Shown here in pieces: positions 1-8,878 of a stretch of DNA of 64,000 bases; positions within the stretch are counted from its first letter, which is position 1, and the number at the start of each line of letters is the position of its first letter. Position numbers and translations under genes: made by a program. The notes under the pieces are model-generated. The model was not told the origin of the DNA. It did not search any database and saw nothing but the letters and a program-made list of their open reading frames with translations. Source of the DNA: an uncultured Victivallales bacterium (GTDB lineage Bacteria > Verrucomicrobiota > Lentisphaeria > Victivallales > UBA1829); NCBI GenBank assembly GCA_944390735.1, contig CALXRL010000044.1, positions 168,155-232,154 on the forward strand. The letters are read 5' to 3'.

Positions 1-2
1 CG

Positions 3-374
3 GTGGTGCGTCCGATGATGAAAAACCGCTACGGCCGGATTGTCAACATCTCCTCGGTGGTCGGCCGGATGGGCAATGTGGGCCAGGCCAACTACGCGGC
101 GTCGAAAGCCGGCGTGCTGGGACTGACGAAAACCACGGCGCGGGAATTTGCCTCCCGGAACATCACGGCGAACGCGGTCTGCCCGGGCTACATCGCCACG
201 GACATGACGGAGAAACTGCCGCAGGAAGCGCGCGACGCGTTTCTGGTGAACATTCCGCTGAAACGGGCGGGCAAGCCCTCCGATGTTGCGGGCGTGGTCT
301 ACTTCTTCTGCTCTCCGGAGGCGGACTACGTGACCGGTCAGGTCATCAACTGCGACGGCGGCTTCCTGATGTAA
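3..374 (+). CDS. fabG: 3-oxoacyl-[acyl-carrier-protein] reductase, C-terminal part (5' end outside window)
   Basis: This is the last 123 codons of a short-chain dehydrogenase. FabG reduces 3-oxoacyl-ACP to 3-hydroxyacyl-ACP with NADPH in fatty acid elongation in the cytoplasm. The visible part holds the catalytic segment with NISSVVG, the Tyr and Lys of NYAASKAG, the [13 protein letters not shown] loop and the usual C-terminus ending in a GGF-type motif. The reading frame is open to the window edge, so the coenzyme-binding N-terminal half lies upstream. The gene is followed by acpP and fabF, a standard fatty-acid synthesis order, which makes FabG more likely than another SDR enzyme. Confidence 0.93.
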   Translation: MVRPMMKNRYGRIVNISSVVGRMGNVGQANYAASKAGVLGLTKTTAREFASRNITANAVCPGYIATDMTEKLPQEARDAFLVNIPLKRAGKPSDVAGVVYFFCSPEADYVTGQVINCDGGFLM

Positions 375-433
375 GGAGTCTTCCGGTCGGAAGGACCCGG
401 AACTGCGGAACGAAAAAAAATCGGGGAAACACC

Positions 434-461
434 TTGACTTTTTGCAGTTTCGGTATAGATT
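434..461 (+). promoter_or_regulatory. Putative sigma-70 promoter of acpP
   Basis: A -35 box TTGACT (434-439) and a -10 box TAGATT (456-461) are separated by 16 bp, about 65 bp before the acpP start codon. The -10 region reads GGTATAGATT, nearly the same as in the promoter at 6837-6865. It gives acpP its own transcription start between fabG and acpP. Confidence 0.7.
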
Positions 462-526
462 AAATAGAATTCGACGGAAAAACAAGAGAAAAAACACGAT
501 TAAGAACTTCACAGAAAGGGTTTGAA

Positions 527-769
527 ATGTCGGAAATTGCGGATAAAGTGAAAAAGATCGTTGTCGAGCAGCTCGGAGTGAACGAGGATCAGGTTACGGA
601 AGATGCCAAATTCATTGAGGACCTCGGCGCCGATTCTCTCGATCAGGTGGAACTGGTCATGGCTCTGGAAGAGTCCTTCGGAGCGGAAATTCCCGACGAA
701 GATGCCGAAAAGCTTACAACCGTTGGTGATGCCATCAAGTACGTTGAAAGCAAGCAGAACAAAGGCTGA
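527..769 (+). CDS. acpP: Acyl carrier protein
   Basis: An 80-residue acidic acyl carrier protein that carries growing fatty acids on a 4'-phosphopantetheine arm. The attachment site is Ser37 in the conserved [10 protein letters not shown] motif, and the four-helix pattern and length are typical. The start is preceded by a good ribosome binding site (AGAAAGG) about 10 bp upstream. It sits between fabG and fabF, as in most bacteria, but has its own promoter upstream and a strong terminator downstream. This arrangement suggests a high, separately controlled level of expression. Confidence 0.97.
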   Translation: MSEIADKVKKIVVEQLGVNEDQVTEDAKFIEDLGADSLDQVELVMALEESFGAEIPDEDAEKLTTVGDAIKYVESKQNKG

Positions 770-789
770 TCAGTCTTAAGAAGTATACG

Positions 790-831
790 ATGGGTCATTC
801 AACCTCGCAAGGGTTATGACCCATTTTTTTT
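790..831 (+). terminator. Rho-independent terminator after acpP
   Basis: A perfect 9-bp stem (ATGGGTCAT 790-798 with ATGACCCAT 816-824), extendable by inner AACC/GGTT pairs, is followed by an eight-base T run. It lies between acpP and fabF and should end most acpP transcripts. Confidence 0.88.
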
Positions 832-846
832 GCAAAGGAGGACTGA

Positions 847-2100
847 ATGAATTCCAGGCGAGTAGTAGTTACCGGAATCGGCGCGATTTCCTGTCTTGGA
901 CACAGCGTTGAAGAAACATGGAAAGCCCTGATCGAAGGCAGAAGCGGCATCGGCCCCGTAACCAGATTTGACACCAGTGCCTATCGCAGTCATATTGCGG
1001 GCGAAGTCAGAAATTTCGATCCAACCAGATACATGACCGAAAAAGAGGCCAGACGGCTTGATGATTTCTGTCTGTATGCCATTGCTGCGGGCGACGAGGC
1101 CATGAAGGACGCCGGACTCGGCATTAAACTCGAAGAATGCGCCGGAATTGATCCGAACCGGGTCGGTGTCTGCGTCGGGAGCGGCATCGGCGGAATGCGT
1201 ACCATGGAAGAGCAGTGCAAGCTGCTGATTGAGCGCGGACCTTCCAGAATCAGTCCGTTCCTGATCCCGATGATGATTATTGACATGGCGTCGGGTTCCC
1301 TCTCGATGCGCTACGGCGCAAAAGGACCGAACATGTCGGTGGTGACCGCCTGTGCGACCGCGAGCAACTCCATCGGGGAATCCTACTGGATGGTCAAGCG
1401 CAATGATGCGGACATCATGATTACCGGAGGAACAGAGGCGTCGGTCTCCCAGCTCGGTTTTGCCGGATTCTGCTCCATGAAGGCGCTGAGCCAGAGAAAC
1501 GATGATCCGACCCGTGCGAGCCGTCCGTTCGACAAGAACCGCGATGGATTCGTCATGTCCGAAGGCGCCGGAATTCTCGTGCTTGAGGAATATGAGCATG
1601 CGAAGGCGCGCGGAGCCAAGATCTACGGAGAGATCGTCGGTTACGGAGCCACGGGAGACGCCTATCACATCACCTCTCCCGCGCCGGGAGGAGAAGGCGG
1701 AGCACGGGCCCTTACGATGGCGCTTCGCAACGCGGGTCTCAATCCGGAAGACGTCGACTACATCAACGCGCACGGAACAAGCACCCAGCTCAATGACAAG
1801 TTTGAAACGATGGCGATCAAAACGGCATTCGGCAATGCCGCCCGCGGAATTGCAATGAGCAGCACAAAGGGCTGCATGGGGCACTCGCTGGGCGCGGCCG
1901 GAGGACTGGAAACCATCGTCTGTCTCAAGACGATGGAAACCGGCATCATTCCTCCGACGATCAATTACGAAACGCCGGATCCGGAATGCGATCTGGACTG
2001 CACGCCGAACACGGCGCGGGAACGCAAGGTCGATGTCGCCCTCAATACCAACCTCGGATTCGGCGGACACAACGCCGCAATCATTGTCAAAAAAGTTTGA
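847..2100 (+). CDS. fabF: 3-oxoacyl-[acyl-carrier-protein] synthase II
   Basis: A 417-residue beta-ketoacyl-ACP synthase that condenses malonyl-ACP with acyl-ACP. The thiolase-fold active site is complete: Cys169 in TACATASNS, His309 in NAHGTST, Lys341 in STKGCMGH and His346 in GHSLGAAG. The C-terminal LGFGGHNAA glycine loop is present, and the length fits FabF. A strong Shine-Dalgarno sequence (AAAGGAGG) lies 6 bp before the ATG. A strong terminator separates it from acpP, so it depends on read-through or on an unseen promoter. It appears to lead a same-strand run of fabF, LysM lipoprotein, phoH, pgpH and ybeY with very short gaps. Confidence 0.96.
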   Translation: MNSRRVVVTGIGAISCLGHSVEETWKALIEGRSGIGPVTRFDTSAYRSHIAGEVRNFDPTRYMTEKEARRLDDFCLYAIAAGDEAMKDAGLGIKLEECAGIDPNRVGVCVGSGIGGMRTMEEQCKLLIERGPSRISPFLIPMMIIDMASGSLSMRYGAKGPNMSVVTACATASNSIGESYWMVKRNDADIMITGGTEASVSQLGFAGFCSMKALSQRNDDPTRASRPFDKNRDGFVMSEGAGILVLEEYEHAKARGAKIYGEIVGYGATGDAYHITSPAPGGEGGARALTMALRNAGLNPEDVDYINAHGTSTQLNDKFETMAIKTAFGNAARGIAMSSTKGCMGHSLGAAGGLETIVCLKTMETGIIPPTINYETPDPECDLDCTPNTARERKVDVALNTNLGFGGHNAAIIVKKV

Positions 2101-2110
2101 GGTAACGAAA

Positions 2111-2950
2111 ATGAAGAAAGCAATTCTCGCATGGATGATTCTCTCTCTCGGCGTTGCGTTCACCGCATGCCGGAGCGACGGCAATCAGACAACGGAGGAG
2201 CGTCTCCGTTCCATTTACGGCTGGAAAGGGGAATCCCTTCCGCTTCCGCCTCCGGCTCCGAATCCCGAGGATTCGGAATCCGTTCTGCCGCAGGAACAGC
2301 AGACTCCGGATTCCTCCAAGGAGAAAGATGCGGGAATTGTTTCCACAATTGATCCCTCCGAAACCGCACTCCCGGCAAAGGAGCAGACCGATGCGGCAAA
2401 AGCTCCGGAAGATTCTTCCGTCAAAAAAGACGATTCTTCCGTCAAAGATCCGTCAATTGCTGAAAATGAGTCGGGAAAGACCGAAAAGACGGACTCTCTC
2501 CTTTCCGGGGAAACCAGAATTCACGTTGTGAAACAGGGGGAAAGCCTCTGGTCCATTGCGGCCGGGGAGTATGGAAGCGGCTATCGGTGGGGAATCATTT
2601 CCCATGCCAACAAGGAGCTTCTGAAGGGGAAACCGGATTCGATTCGTCCCGGCATGAAGCTTGTCATTCCTCTTTTGAAACAGAAAACCGCTCCCGCACA
2701 GGAGAAAAAACCGGCGGAACTTCCGCCGATTCCTGCAGCGCCTGCGGCTCCGGCGGCAGTCCCGGCTCCTGCAAAACCGGCGGCTCCGGCGGCAAATCCA
2801 ACGGCCGCTCCAGCCCCGGCTCCAGCGGCTCCGGCCAATGTGACAGCTCCGGCGGCAAATCCCGCGGCACCGGCAAAAGTGGCAGCTCCGGCGAATCATC
2901 CGACGGCCCCCGCGGGAACTCCGGCAGCTCCGGCTCCCGCGACAAAATAA
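2111..2950 (+). CDS. LysM-domain lipoprotein with Pro/Ala-rich tail
   Basis: A 279-residue probable cell-envelope lipoprotein. It starts with Lys-Lys and a hydrophobic stretch ending in FTAC, a lipobox-like site with Cys20 as the likely lipidated residue. A low-complexity Ser/Glu/Lys linker follows, then one LysM domain at about residues 138-187 (VVKQGESLWSIA, ending GMKLVIP), which usually binds peptidoglycan. The last 80 or so residues are Ala/Pro repeats likely to be extended. The start at 2111 is chosen over an in-frame upstream extension because it gives the signal peptide. The start lies 10 bp after fabF and the next gene begins 4 bp after its stop, so it is part of that operon. The exact role is unknown. 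Confidence 0.82.
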   Translation: MKKAILAWMILSLGVAFTACRSDGNQTTEERLRSIYGWKGESLPLPPPAPNPEDSESVLPQEQQTPDSSKEKDAGIVSTIDPSETALPAKEQTDAAKAPEDSSVKKDDSSVKDPSIAENESGKTEKTDSLLSGETRIHVVKQGESLWSIAAGEYGSGYRWGIISHANKELLKGKPDSIRPGMKLVIPLLKQKTAPAQEKKPAELPPIPAAPAAPAAVPAPAKPAAPAANPTAAPAPAPAAPANVTAPAANPAAPAKVAAPANHPTAPAGTPAAPAPATK

Positions 2951-2954
2951 TCGT

Positions 2955-4010
2955 ATGAATTCCATTGACGGCAAACAGGATCCTGCCCCGGCGTCCGCTC
3001 CCGCATCCGGTTATATTGAATGCACCGGAGGACAGGAAATTGATGCGACCTTCGCAGGCAATCTGCCGGAAAATCTGAAACGGATCGAGGATGCGTTTGC
3101 CGTCTCGCTGACCGCGCGCGACAGCTGGATCAAAATAGAAAGTCGGAATGAGCAGGCGTTCAAAAACGTCAAATCGCTGATCGAACATCTTCTCCGGCTC
3201 CGTCAGGAAAGCGGCAGACCGCTTCGCCAGATGGATTTTGATCTGGCGCTGAAAGCCTATTCCGGAAGCGAACCCGGAGAGCTGAGCAACTTTTTCGCCT
3301 CGAAAATCAAAGTGTCGCGCAAACGTCAGGAGATTGTTCCGCGGACTCGCAACCAGCTTGCCTATGTGGAAGCCATGGGGAAAAATGATATCGTATTCGC
3401 GCTGGGTCCGGCGGGAACCGGCAAAACGTATCTTGCGGTCGCCATGGCGGTCAATGCGCTGATGACCGGAAAACGCGACCGCATCATTCTGGCGCGTCCC
3501 GCGGTGGAAGCGGGCGAAAATCTCGGTTTTCTGCCCGGCAAGCTGGAGGACAAGATCAATCCGTATCTCCGCCCTCTTCATGACGCGCTCCGGGAAATGA
3601 TTGAACCGCAGGAACTGGCCACTCTGACCGAACGCGGCATGATCGAACTGGCACCGCTGGCATTCATGCGGGGCAGAACTTTGAACAACTCCTTCATTAT
3701 TCTGGACGAGGCGCAGAATACCACGGACGATCAGATGCTGATGTTCCTGACCCGTCTCGGCTTCAACTCGCAGTGCGTGGTCGCAGGGGATCCCTCCCAG
3801 ACCGACCTGCCCTCGCGACGGAGCAGCGGACTGATCCGCGCCATCCGCCTTCTCTCCGGAATCGAAGGGATCCGCATGTGCCGTTTCGACCGCAACGACG
3901 TCATGCGCCACTCCCTGGTCGAACGGATCGTCAACGCCTACGAGAACGCGGAACAGAAGGAGCGCACCGCAGCCGCCTCCCCGGCAGTCCGGGAGAAGAA
4001 GGAGGAATGA
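2955..4010 (+). CDS. phoH: PhoH-like ATPase
   Basis: A 351-residue PhoH family protein, a cytoplasmic P-loop ATPase linked in many bacteria to RNA metabolism. The N-terminal part (about 20-85) resembles the KH-like region of the family. Walker A is GPAGTGKT at 151-158 and Walker B is IILDEAQ at 248-254, followed by the GDPSQTDLP motif typical of PhoH. It is directly followed, 1 bp after its stop, by a pgpH gene and then ybeY. The phoH-pgpH-ybeY order is conserved across many bacterial phyla and supports the assignment. Confidence 0.93.
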   Translation: MNSIDGKQDPAPASAPASGYIECTGGQEIDATFAGNLPENLKRIEDAFAVSLTARDSWIKIESRNEQAFKNVKSLIEHLLRLRQESGRPLRQMDFDLALKAYSGSEPGELSNFFASKIKVSRKRQEIVPRTRNQLAYVEAMGKNDIVFALGPAGTGKTYLAVAMAVNALMTGKRDRIILARPAVEAGENLGFLPGKLEDKINPYLRPLHDALREMIEPQELATLTERGMIELAPLAFMRGRTLNNSFIILDEAQNTTDDQMLMFLTRLGFNSQCVVAGDPSQTDLPSRRSSGLIRAIRLLSGIEGIRMCRFDRNDVMRHSLVERIVNAYENAEQKERTAAASPAVREKKEE

Positions 4011-4011
4011 C

Positions 4012-6369
4012 ATGGGAATTTTCTCCTTTCTGAATCCCTCCCGCAGGAAAATGGCGGGCATGGTCAACCACAGCTCCCGGAAGGTCAACCGCAAAGACTC
4101 CTTCCCGGTGCGCCTCTGGAAAAGCAAGCCGCTCTGCCGCGTGGTGGTGCTGCTTCTGATTCTGGCGGCAAGCGTCTATTCCATGATCAGCAGGGACCGG
4201 ATGCCGGTCATCCCGCATCTGGTCAAGGATCAGACCGCCGCCTATACCGTCTACGCGGCCTTCGATTTTTCCTACGAGGACAAGGACCGCACCGACAAGG
4301 CGCGCGCAACGGCCATTGCGGCTCTGCCCCTTTTCTACAAGGTCAGCGACACCGCGGCATCCAGCGTAATGACCTCCGTCACCGCCTTTTTCAAGGAGGT
4401 GGAAAACCGGAAAAAAGCCCAGAAACAGAACCTGCCCTATCTCCTGCCGAACACGGAGGCGGGAAGAGTGGCCCGGTCGCTCTCCCCCGAAGAGCTTCAG
4501 ACGCTTGCCGCGATCGCGGTGCTTCCCCCCGTTGTGCACAAAATCACCCAGCTGGCGGCCACCGCGGTCGACAACGGCATGATCCCCTCCTATGACAAGG
4601 AGAACATCCCCTGGACCAAACAGGTCCGGATCATCGACACCTACAACCGGATCCGGGAATCCAAACAGCTGAAAAACATTCCGACTGTCGCCGAAGCGGC
4701 CGTCCAGATCACCCGCGACGCCCTGGAAACCTACACCTCCCCCGAAAAACGCGAAGTCGCCCGCTGCCTCATCAATGCCCTGCGCCAGCTTCTGCCCCAG
4801 GGACAGATGAAGTCCGACCGGGAGGAGACGGAAAAACGCGAAAAGGAAATTCTCGCCACCGTCCAGCCGACCATGGCGGAGATCCTGAAGGGACAGCCGA
4901 TCGTCACAAAGGACAAACTGGTCACCGAAGACAACATTCTGATCCTCGACGCCTACGCGAAAGCCGCCCGGGAACGGGTGCAGGAACTGAACACGACCTC
5001 TCTGGTCATGCGGATCCTGAAAAGCACGGCGCTCTGTCTGCTGATCCTTCTTTTCAGCGGCATCTACATGTATCACATTCACAAGGCGGTGCTGCAGAGC
5101 AACGCGATCATCCGAATGCTCGGCTTCATCACCATTGCGGCGATTCTGTTCAACATGCTGGCATCGCATGTTTTCCTGGTGTTTGGCGAGCTGGAGTCCA
5201 TTCCGCCGTGGCTCTCGTATCTGGCATTGCCGCTGGCGTTTGCGCCGATGGTTCTTTCGTCGGTGTACGGCATGCGCTGCGCGCTGTTCACCGGACTCTT
5301 CGTCACGGTCATCGCGGCTCTGACGGACAACGACTCCTTCAATGTGATTCTGACCGGACTGATGATCAGCGGCATTTCCGCGTTCGCGGTCCGGCGGTCG
5401 GTCAACTACCGCAACTTTTTCATCTCAGGTTTTCTGGCGGTCTCGCTGACGACGCTGCTGGTCGGGCTGCTTCTGGTCTGGCGCGACATGAACACCGGAC
5501 GCGGCATCTATCCCTGGGTGTTCATTCTTCCCTTTGCCAACGGGCTTCTGACCACCATGGCAACGCAGATCATGCTGTACATTCTCGAAGTGGGATTCGA
5601 CGCCACCACCAACATGTCGCTTCTTCTCTATTCCGACTACAACCATCCGCTGCTGAAACGTCTTCAGTTTGAAGCGCCGGGCACGTATCATCACAGTCTT
5701 GTGGTTTCGACGCTGGCGGAGGCGGCCGCGCAGGAGATCGGCGCCAATCCGATCAAGGCGCGGGTCTGCGCGCTCTTCCACGACGTGGGCAAACTCTCGC
5801 ATCCCGAATACTTCACGGAAAACAGCGGCGGAGAAGACAAGCACAAGGAACTGACCCCGAAAATCAGCGCCCTCATCATTCTGAACCATGTCAAGGAGGG
5901 ACTCGAACTCGCCCGCAAATACAAGCTGAAAAAACTGATGCGCGACGCCATTCAGCAGCACCACGGCACGGATCTGGTCTATTTCTTCTACAAGCGTGCC
6001 AAGGATTCCGGCGAGTGCATCGACGAACACGATTTCCGCTATCAGGGACCGAATCCGCAGAGCAAGGAAATCGCCATTCTGTCGCTGGCGGACGCCTGCG
6101 AGGCGGCCTCGCGCTCCCTTCAGAAACCTTCCCATGGAAAAATCGACGAGCTGGTCTCCGAAATCATTCAGAAGCGTCTGCGCGACGGTCAGCTGGATTC
6201 CGCCAATTTGACATTCAAGGAACTCTCAATCATAAAAAACAGTTTTGTGAAGACATTGACCTCAATGCTTCATGCAAGAGTCGCATACCCGAAGGAAGTG
6301 GTGCAGGATGAGGACGATTTGTTCGTGGACGCGGCAGCGCGAAAAGCGGCCGAAGCTAAAAATTCTTGA
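4012..6369 (+). CDS. pgpH: 7TM-HD family cyclic-di-AMP phosphodiesterase, PgpH type
   Basis: A 785-residue inner-membrane protein. There is one membrane segment near residues 42-58, a large extracytoplasmic region to about 330 (the 7TMR-HDED type), a block of about seven membrane segments (about 335-540), and a cytoplasmic HD domain from about 555. The HD domain shows YHHS near 560, the metal-binding LFHDVGK near 589 and QQHHG near 648. Members of this family break down cyclic di-AMP. Its neighbours phoH and ybeY match the classical gene order. The stop codon overlaps the start region of ybeY by about 60 bp, suggesting coupled translation. Confidence 0.9.
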   Translation: MGIFSFLNPSRRKMAGMVNHSSRKVNRKDSFPVRLWKSKPLCRVVVLLLILAASVYSMISRDRMPVIPHLVKDQTAAYTVYAAFDFSYEDKDRTDKARATAIAALPLFYKVSDTAASSVMTSVTAFFKEVENRKKAQKQNLPYLLPNTEAGRVARSLSPEELQTLAAIAVLPPVVHKITQLAATAVDNGMIPSYDKENIPWTKQVRIIDTYNRIRESKQLKNIPTVAEAAVQITRDALETYTSPEKREVARCLINALRQLLPQGQMKSDREETEKREKEILATVQPTMAEILKGQPIVTKDKLVTEDNILILDAYAKAARERVQELNTTSLVMRILKSTALCLLILLFSGIYMYHIHKAVLQSNAIIRMLGFITIAAILFNMLASHVFLVFGELESIPPWLSYLALPLAFAPMVLSSVYGMRCALFTGLFVTVIAALTDNDSFNVILTGLMISGISAFAVRRSVNYRNFFISGFLAVSLTTLLVGLLLVWRDMNTGRGIYPWVFILPFANGLLTTMATQIMLYILEVGFDATTNMSLLLYSDYNHPLLKRLQFEAPGTYHHSLVVSTLAEAAAQEIGANPIKARVCALFHDVGKLSHPEYFTENSGGEDKHKELTPKISALIILNHVKEGLELARKYKLKKLMRDAIQQHHGTDLVYFFYKRAKDSGECIDEHDFRYQGPNPQSKEIAILSLADACEAASRSLQKPSHGKIDELVSEIIQKRLRDGQLDSANLTFKELSIIKNSFVKTLTSMLHARVAYPKEVVQDEDDLFVDAAARKAAEAKNS

Positions 6370-6787
6370 AACGCTGGTCTGCCGGGCCGCCCGGGCGGCG
6401 GGACTGCCGGAGGAGACGGATCTCTCCCTGGTCTTTCTGCCCGATCGCGCCATGGCGGAACTCAATGAAAGTTCGCTGAACCATCAGGGGCCGACCGATG
6501 TGATCTGCTTCGACCTGCGCGCATCCGAACCGCGGATGCCGAAGGGGGAGGAGTTTGACGCGGATGTGGAAATCTATGTCTGTCCCGACGTTGCCCGCAG
6601 AGAGGCGGAAAAACGCGCTCTTCCTTACGCCCGGGAGGTGGTTCTCTACGTCGTCCACGGCCTTCTGCACGCCGCGGGCGAGGACGACCTCGTCCCCGCG
6701 AAAAAACGCAGAATGCGCAGACGCGAGAAACAGCTTCTCGCCATTCTGGAAAAGGAATTCCAATTCGAATCCGTGTTCGGACCGTAG
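6308..6787 (+). CDS. ybeY: Endoribonuclease YbeY (16S rRNA maturation)
   Basis: A 159-residue YbeY protein, a zinc-dependent RNase for 16S rRNA 3'-end maturation and ribosome quality control. The family core is present (LNxxxLNHQGPTDVICFDL near 53-70 and the HGLLH motif). The canonical zinc motif HGxLHLxGYDH reads HGLLHAAGEDD here, so the third ligand position is Asp127 instead of His, while His117 and His121 are kept. The ATG at 6308 is chosen because an AAGGAAG-like site precedes it; a longer in-frame start at 6272 would add 12 residues. The gene overlaps the end of pgpH. Confidence 0.88.
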   Translation: MRTICSWTRQREKRPKLKILETLVCRAARAAGLPEETDLSLVFLPDRAMAELNESSLNHQGPTDVICFDLRASEPRMPKGEEFDADVEIYVCPDVARREAEKRALPYAREVVLYVVHGLLHAAGEDDLVPAKKRRMRRREKQLLAILEKEFQFESVFGP

Positions 6788-6792
6788 CGCAT

Positions 6793-6826
6793 CCGGAAGC
6801 GGCGCGCGTTCCGGACGGGATTTTTT
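6793..6826 (+). terminator. Possible weak terminator after ybeY
   Basis: A CCGGAA/TTCCGG stem (6793-6798 with 6809-6814) is followed six bases later by six Ts. The gap before the T run makes it weaker than the other terminators in the window, but its position just after ybeY and before the corC promoter fits. Confidence 0.35.
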
Positions 6827-6836
6827 GAAAGAGTGC

Positions 6837-6865
6837 TTGACATTGACACTTTCCGGTTATAGATT
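6837..6865 (+). promoter_or_regulatory. Putative sigma-70 promoter of the corC-like operon
   Basis: TTGACA (6837-6842) and TAGATT (6860-6865) lie 17 bp apart, and a second TTGACA copy directly follows the first (6843-6848). The -10 region matches that of acpP. It should drive the corC-like gene, the DUF502 gene and the kinase. Confidence 0.75.
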
Positions 6866-6897
6866 GTAAAGGAACGAGAAAGTCTGTTGAAAAAAAT

Positions 6898-8175
6898 ATG
6901 AACGATATTCTAGCTGTACTGATCCCCGTAAGCGTTGTTTTTTATGCGCTGATCTCCTGCGTCTTCGATGCGTTCGAAGATCTCTCCGGCGGACGCGTCC
7001 GGAAAATCGAAGAGAAGAATCCGGAACTGGCGGAAAAACTGGATGCCTGGCTGGAAAAAAGCGACCGCATCCGCATGGTCTGCAAACTGCTGCTGTTTGT
7101 CTTTGCGGCGATTTTCTCCATCAGCGTCTATTTTGCCGCGGGGGGGATCAACGGAGCGCTGGGACTCTCCATTCCCTATGTGCAGGCGATTGTGGTTGCG
7201 GTGGGAATCATTCTGCTCAGTTCGGCGAGCGATCTTCTGGCGAAACTGCTGCTGCCGCGCTTCGATCTGGCCTTCATCCGGCATACGATGCCCGGACTTC
7301 TGATTTTCACGGAAATCATTCTGGCGCCGCTGAGTCCGCTTCTGAAGCTGCTGAACAACAAGGTGGAGGCGCTGGTCGAAGACGCCAAGCCGGAGGACAA
7401 GGCAAGCCTCGAGGACGAAATTCTCGATATGATGGAGGATGAACCGGACGGCGAACTCGAAGAGGGGGAAAAACGCATGATCCGCGGCATTTTCGATCTC
7501 TCCGACATGTCGGTCAAGGAGATCATGACGCCGCGAGTGGATGTGGTGGCCATTCCGCTTTCCTCCAGTCTGGAGGATGCCAAGAAAGTGATTGTCTCCA
7601 CCGGACACAGCCGCATTCCGGTCTACGGAAGGAGCATCGACGAAATCCGCGGAATCATCTACGCAAAAGACTTTCTTTCGGTTTCCGCGGACAAGAAAAG
7701 TCTGGCGGGCATGATCCATACGCCGATCTTCATTCCGGAAACCAAGGCGGTTGATGAACTGCTGGAGGAGATCAAACGCTCCCGGAACCATTTTGCCGTC
7801 ATCATCGACGAATACGGGGGAACCAGCGGAATCGTGACATTCGAAGACATCATTGAAGAGATTGTCGGCGACGTCCGCGACGAATACGACACGGCGGAGG
7901 ACGCCACGGAAAAACCCCAGCTCATGCCGGACGGCTCCGTGCTGCTGGAAGCCAGAACCCCCGTTTCCGACGTCAATGAAATTCTCGACATCGAAATTCC
8001 CGATTCGGAACACGCGGACACCATCGGAGGCTATATCTGCGCCGAACTCGGACGAATTCCCGAGGAGGGGGAAACCTTCTCCGCGCCGGGCCTTTTTGAC
8101 GCCGTCGTCGTGAAGGCCGACAAGCGAAAAATCCAGAAACTGAAACTCACCGTCCCGGATCTCGAAGATGAATAA
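6898..8175 (+). CDS. CorC/HlyC-like protein with CBS pair
   Basis: A 425-residue membrane-anchored protein. The N-terminal 150 residues hold about three hydrophobic segments (about 3-20, 58-78, 92-112) in place of a full CNNM domain. A CBS pair follows (about 205-330) with the family motif DEYGGTSGIVTFEDIIEEIVG, and then the CorC_HlyC C-terminal domain (about 335-420, with DTIGGY). Relatives act in magnesium or cobalt export or in heavy-metal resistance, but the substrate cannot be read from the sequence. The next gene starts 8 bp before this stop, so the two are co-translated. Confidence 0.87.
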   Translation: MNDILAVLIPVSVVFYALISCVFDAFEDLSGGRVRKIEEKNPELAEKLDAWLEKSDRIRMVCKLLLFVFAAIFSISVYFAAGGINGALGLSIPYVQAIVVAVGIILLSSASDLLAKLLLPRFDLAFIRHTMPGLLIFTEIILAPLSPLLKLLNNKVEALVEDAKPEDKASLEDEILDMMEDEPDGELEEGEKRMIRGIFDLSDMSVKEIMTPRVDVVAIPLSSSLEDAKKVIVSTGHSRIPVYGRSIDEIRGIIYAKDFLSVSADKKSLAGMIHTPIFIPETKAVDELLEEIKRSRNHFAVIIDEYGGTSGIVTFEDIIEEIVGDVRDEYDTAEDATEKPQLMPDGSVLLEARTPVSDVNEILDIEIPDSEHADTIGGYICAELGRIPEEGETFSAPGLFDAVVVKADKRKIQKLKLTVPDLEDE

Positions 8176-8878
8176 CGCAGAACAGACTCCCGTGTCATCC
8201 ATGCCGTCCCCGCCGCCCGCGCCGCCGAAATTCACGGCGAAACTCCGCAACACAATGATTGCCGGTCTCTTCATTGTCGTTCCCATTTTCATTACGCTCT
8301 GGATCGCCTACTGGGGGATCTCCGCCATGACGGACTGGGCGGTGGAGATGTATGCCAATTCGCGCTTCCGGGAGTTTCCCGGCTGGCCGGTCGCCATCCG
8401 CATCGGAACGATTGCGGTGATTCTCTGCGGCATTTTCAGCGTCGGGCAGATCGCCAAGATCACGCTCGGGCGCAACTTCATCCGCTGGACGCAGATGCTG
8501 CTGCTCAAACTGCCGATTCTCCGGATTGTCTATTCCACCTGCGAACAGATCGGAGAGACGGTCAAATCCTCGCAGGGAGGACTGTTCAAACAGGTTGCCA
8601 TGTTCGAGTATCCCCGGAAAGGCTGTTACGCCATCGGCTTTGTCACGAACTGCAACGAGGAGACCTTTGAAGTCAACGAACACCTGCACGAAGAAGTCTA
8701 CAGCATTTTCATGCCCACCACGCCGAACCCGACCAGCGGATTTCTCATGTTCATCCCCAAACGGGAGTGCGTCATTCTGAAGATGAGTGTGGCGGAGGCG
8801 ATGACCCTGATCGTCAGCGGCGGCGTCATTCTGCCGGGCCGGAAAACCGCAATCGAAAACGAGCCGCAGCGTCAATGA
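8168..8878 (+). CDS. DUF502 family membrane protein
   Basis: A 236-residue integral membrane protein of the DUF502 family. A proline-rich N-terminus is followed by a hydrophobic segment at about 30-52 (LFIVVPIFITLW, the family hallmark) and a second at about 78-98. A soluble domain follows with LPILRIVYSTCEQI and the PTTPNPTSGF motif seen in this family. Its function is unknown; related plant proteins (COV) act in vascular patterning. It overlaps the corC-like gene by 8 bp and overlaps the following kinase gene by an ATGA junction, so the three form a tight operon. Confidence 0.85.
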   Translation: MNNAEQTPVSSMPSPPPAPPKFTAKLRNTMIAGLFIVVPIFITLWIAYWGISAMTDWAVEMYANSRFREFPGWPVAIRIGTIAVILCGIFSVGQIAKITLGRNFIRWTQMLLLKLPILRIVYSTCEQIGETVKSSQGGLFKQVAMFEYPRKGCYAIGFVTNCNEETFEVNEHLHEEVYSIFMPTTPNPTSGFLMFIPKRECVILKMSVAEAMTLIVSGGVILPGRKTAIENEPQRQ

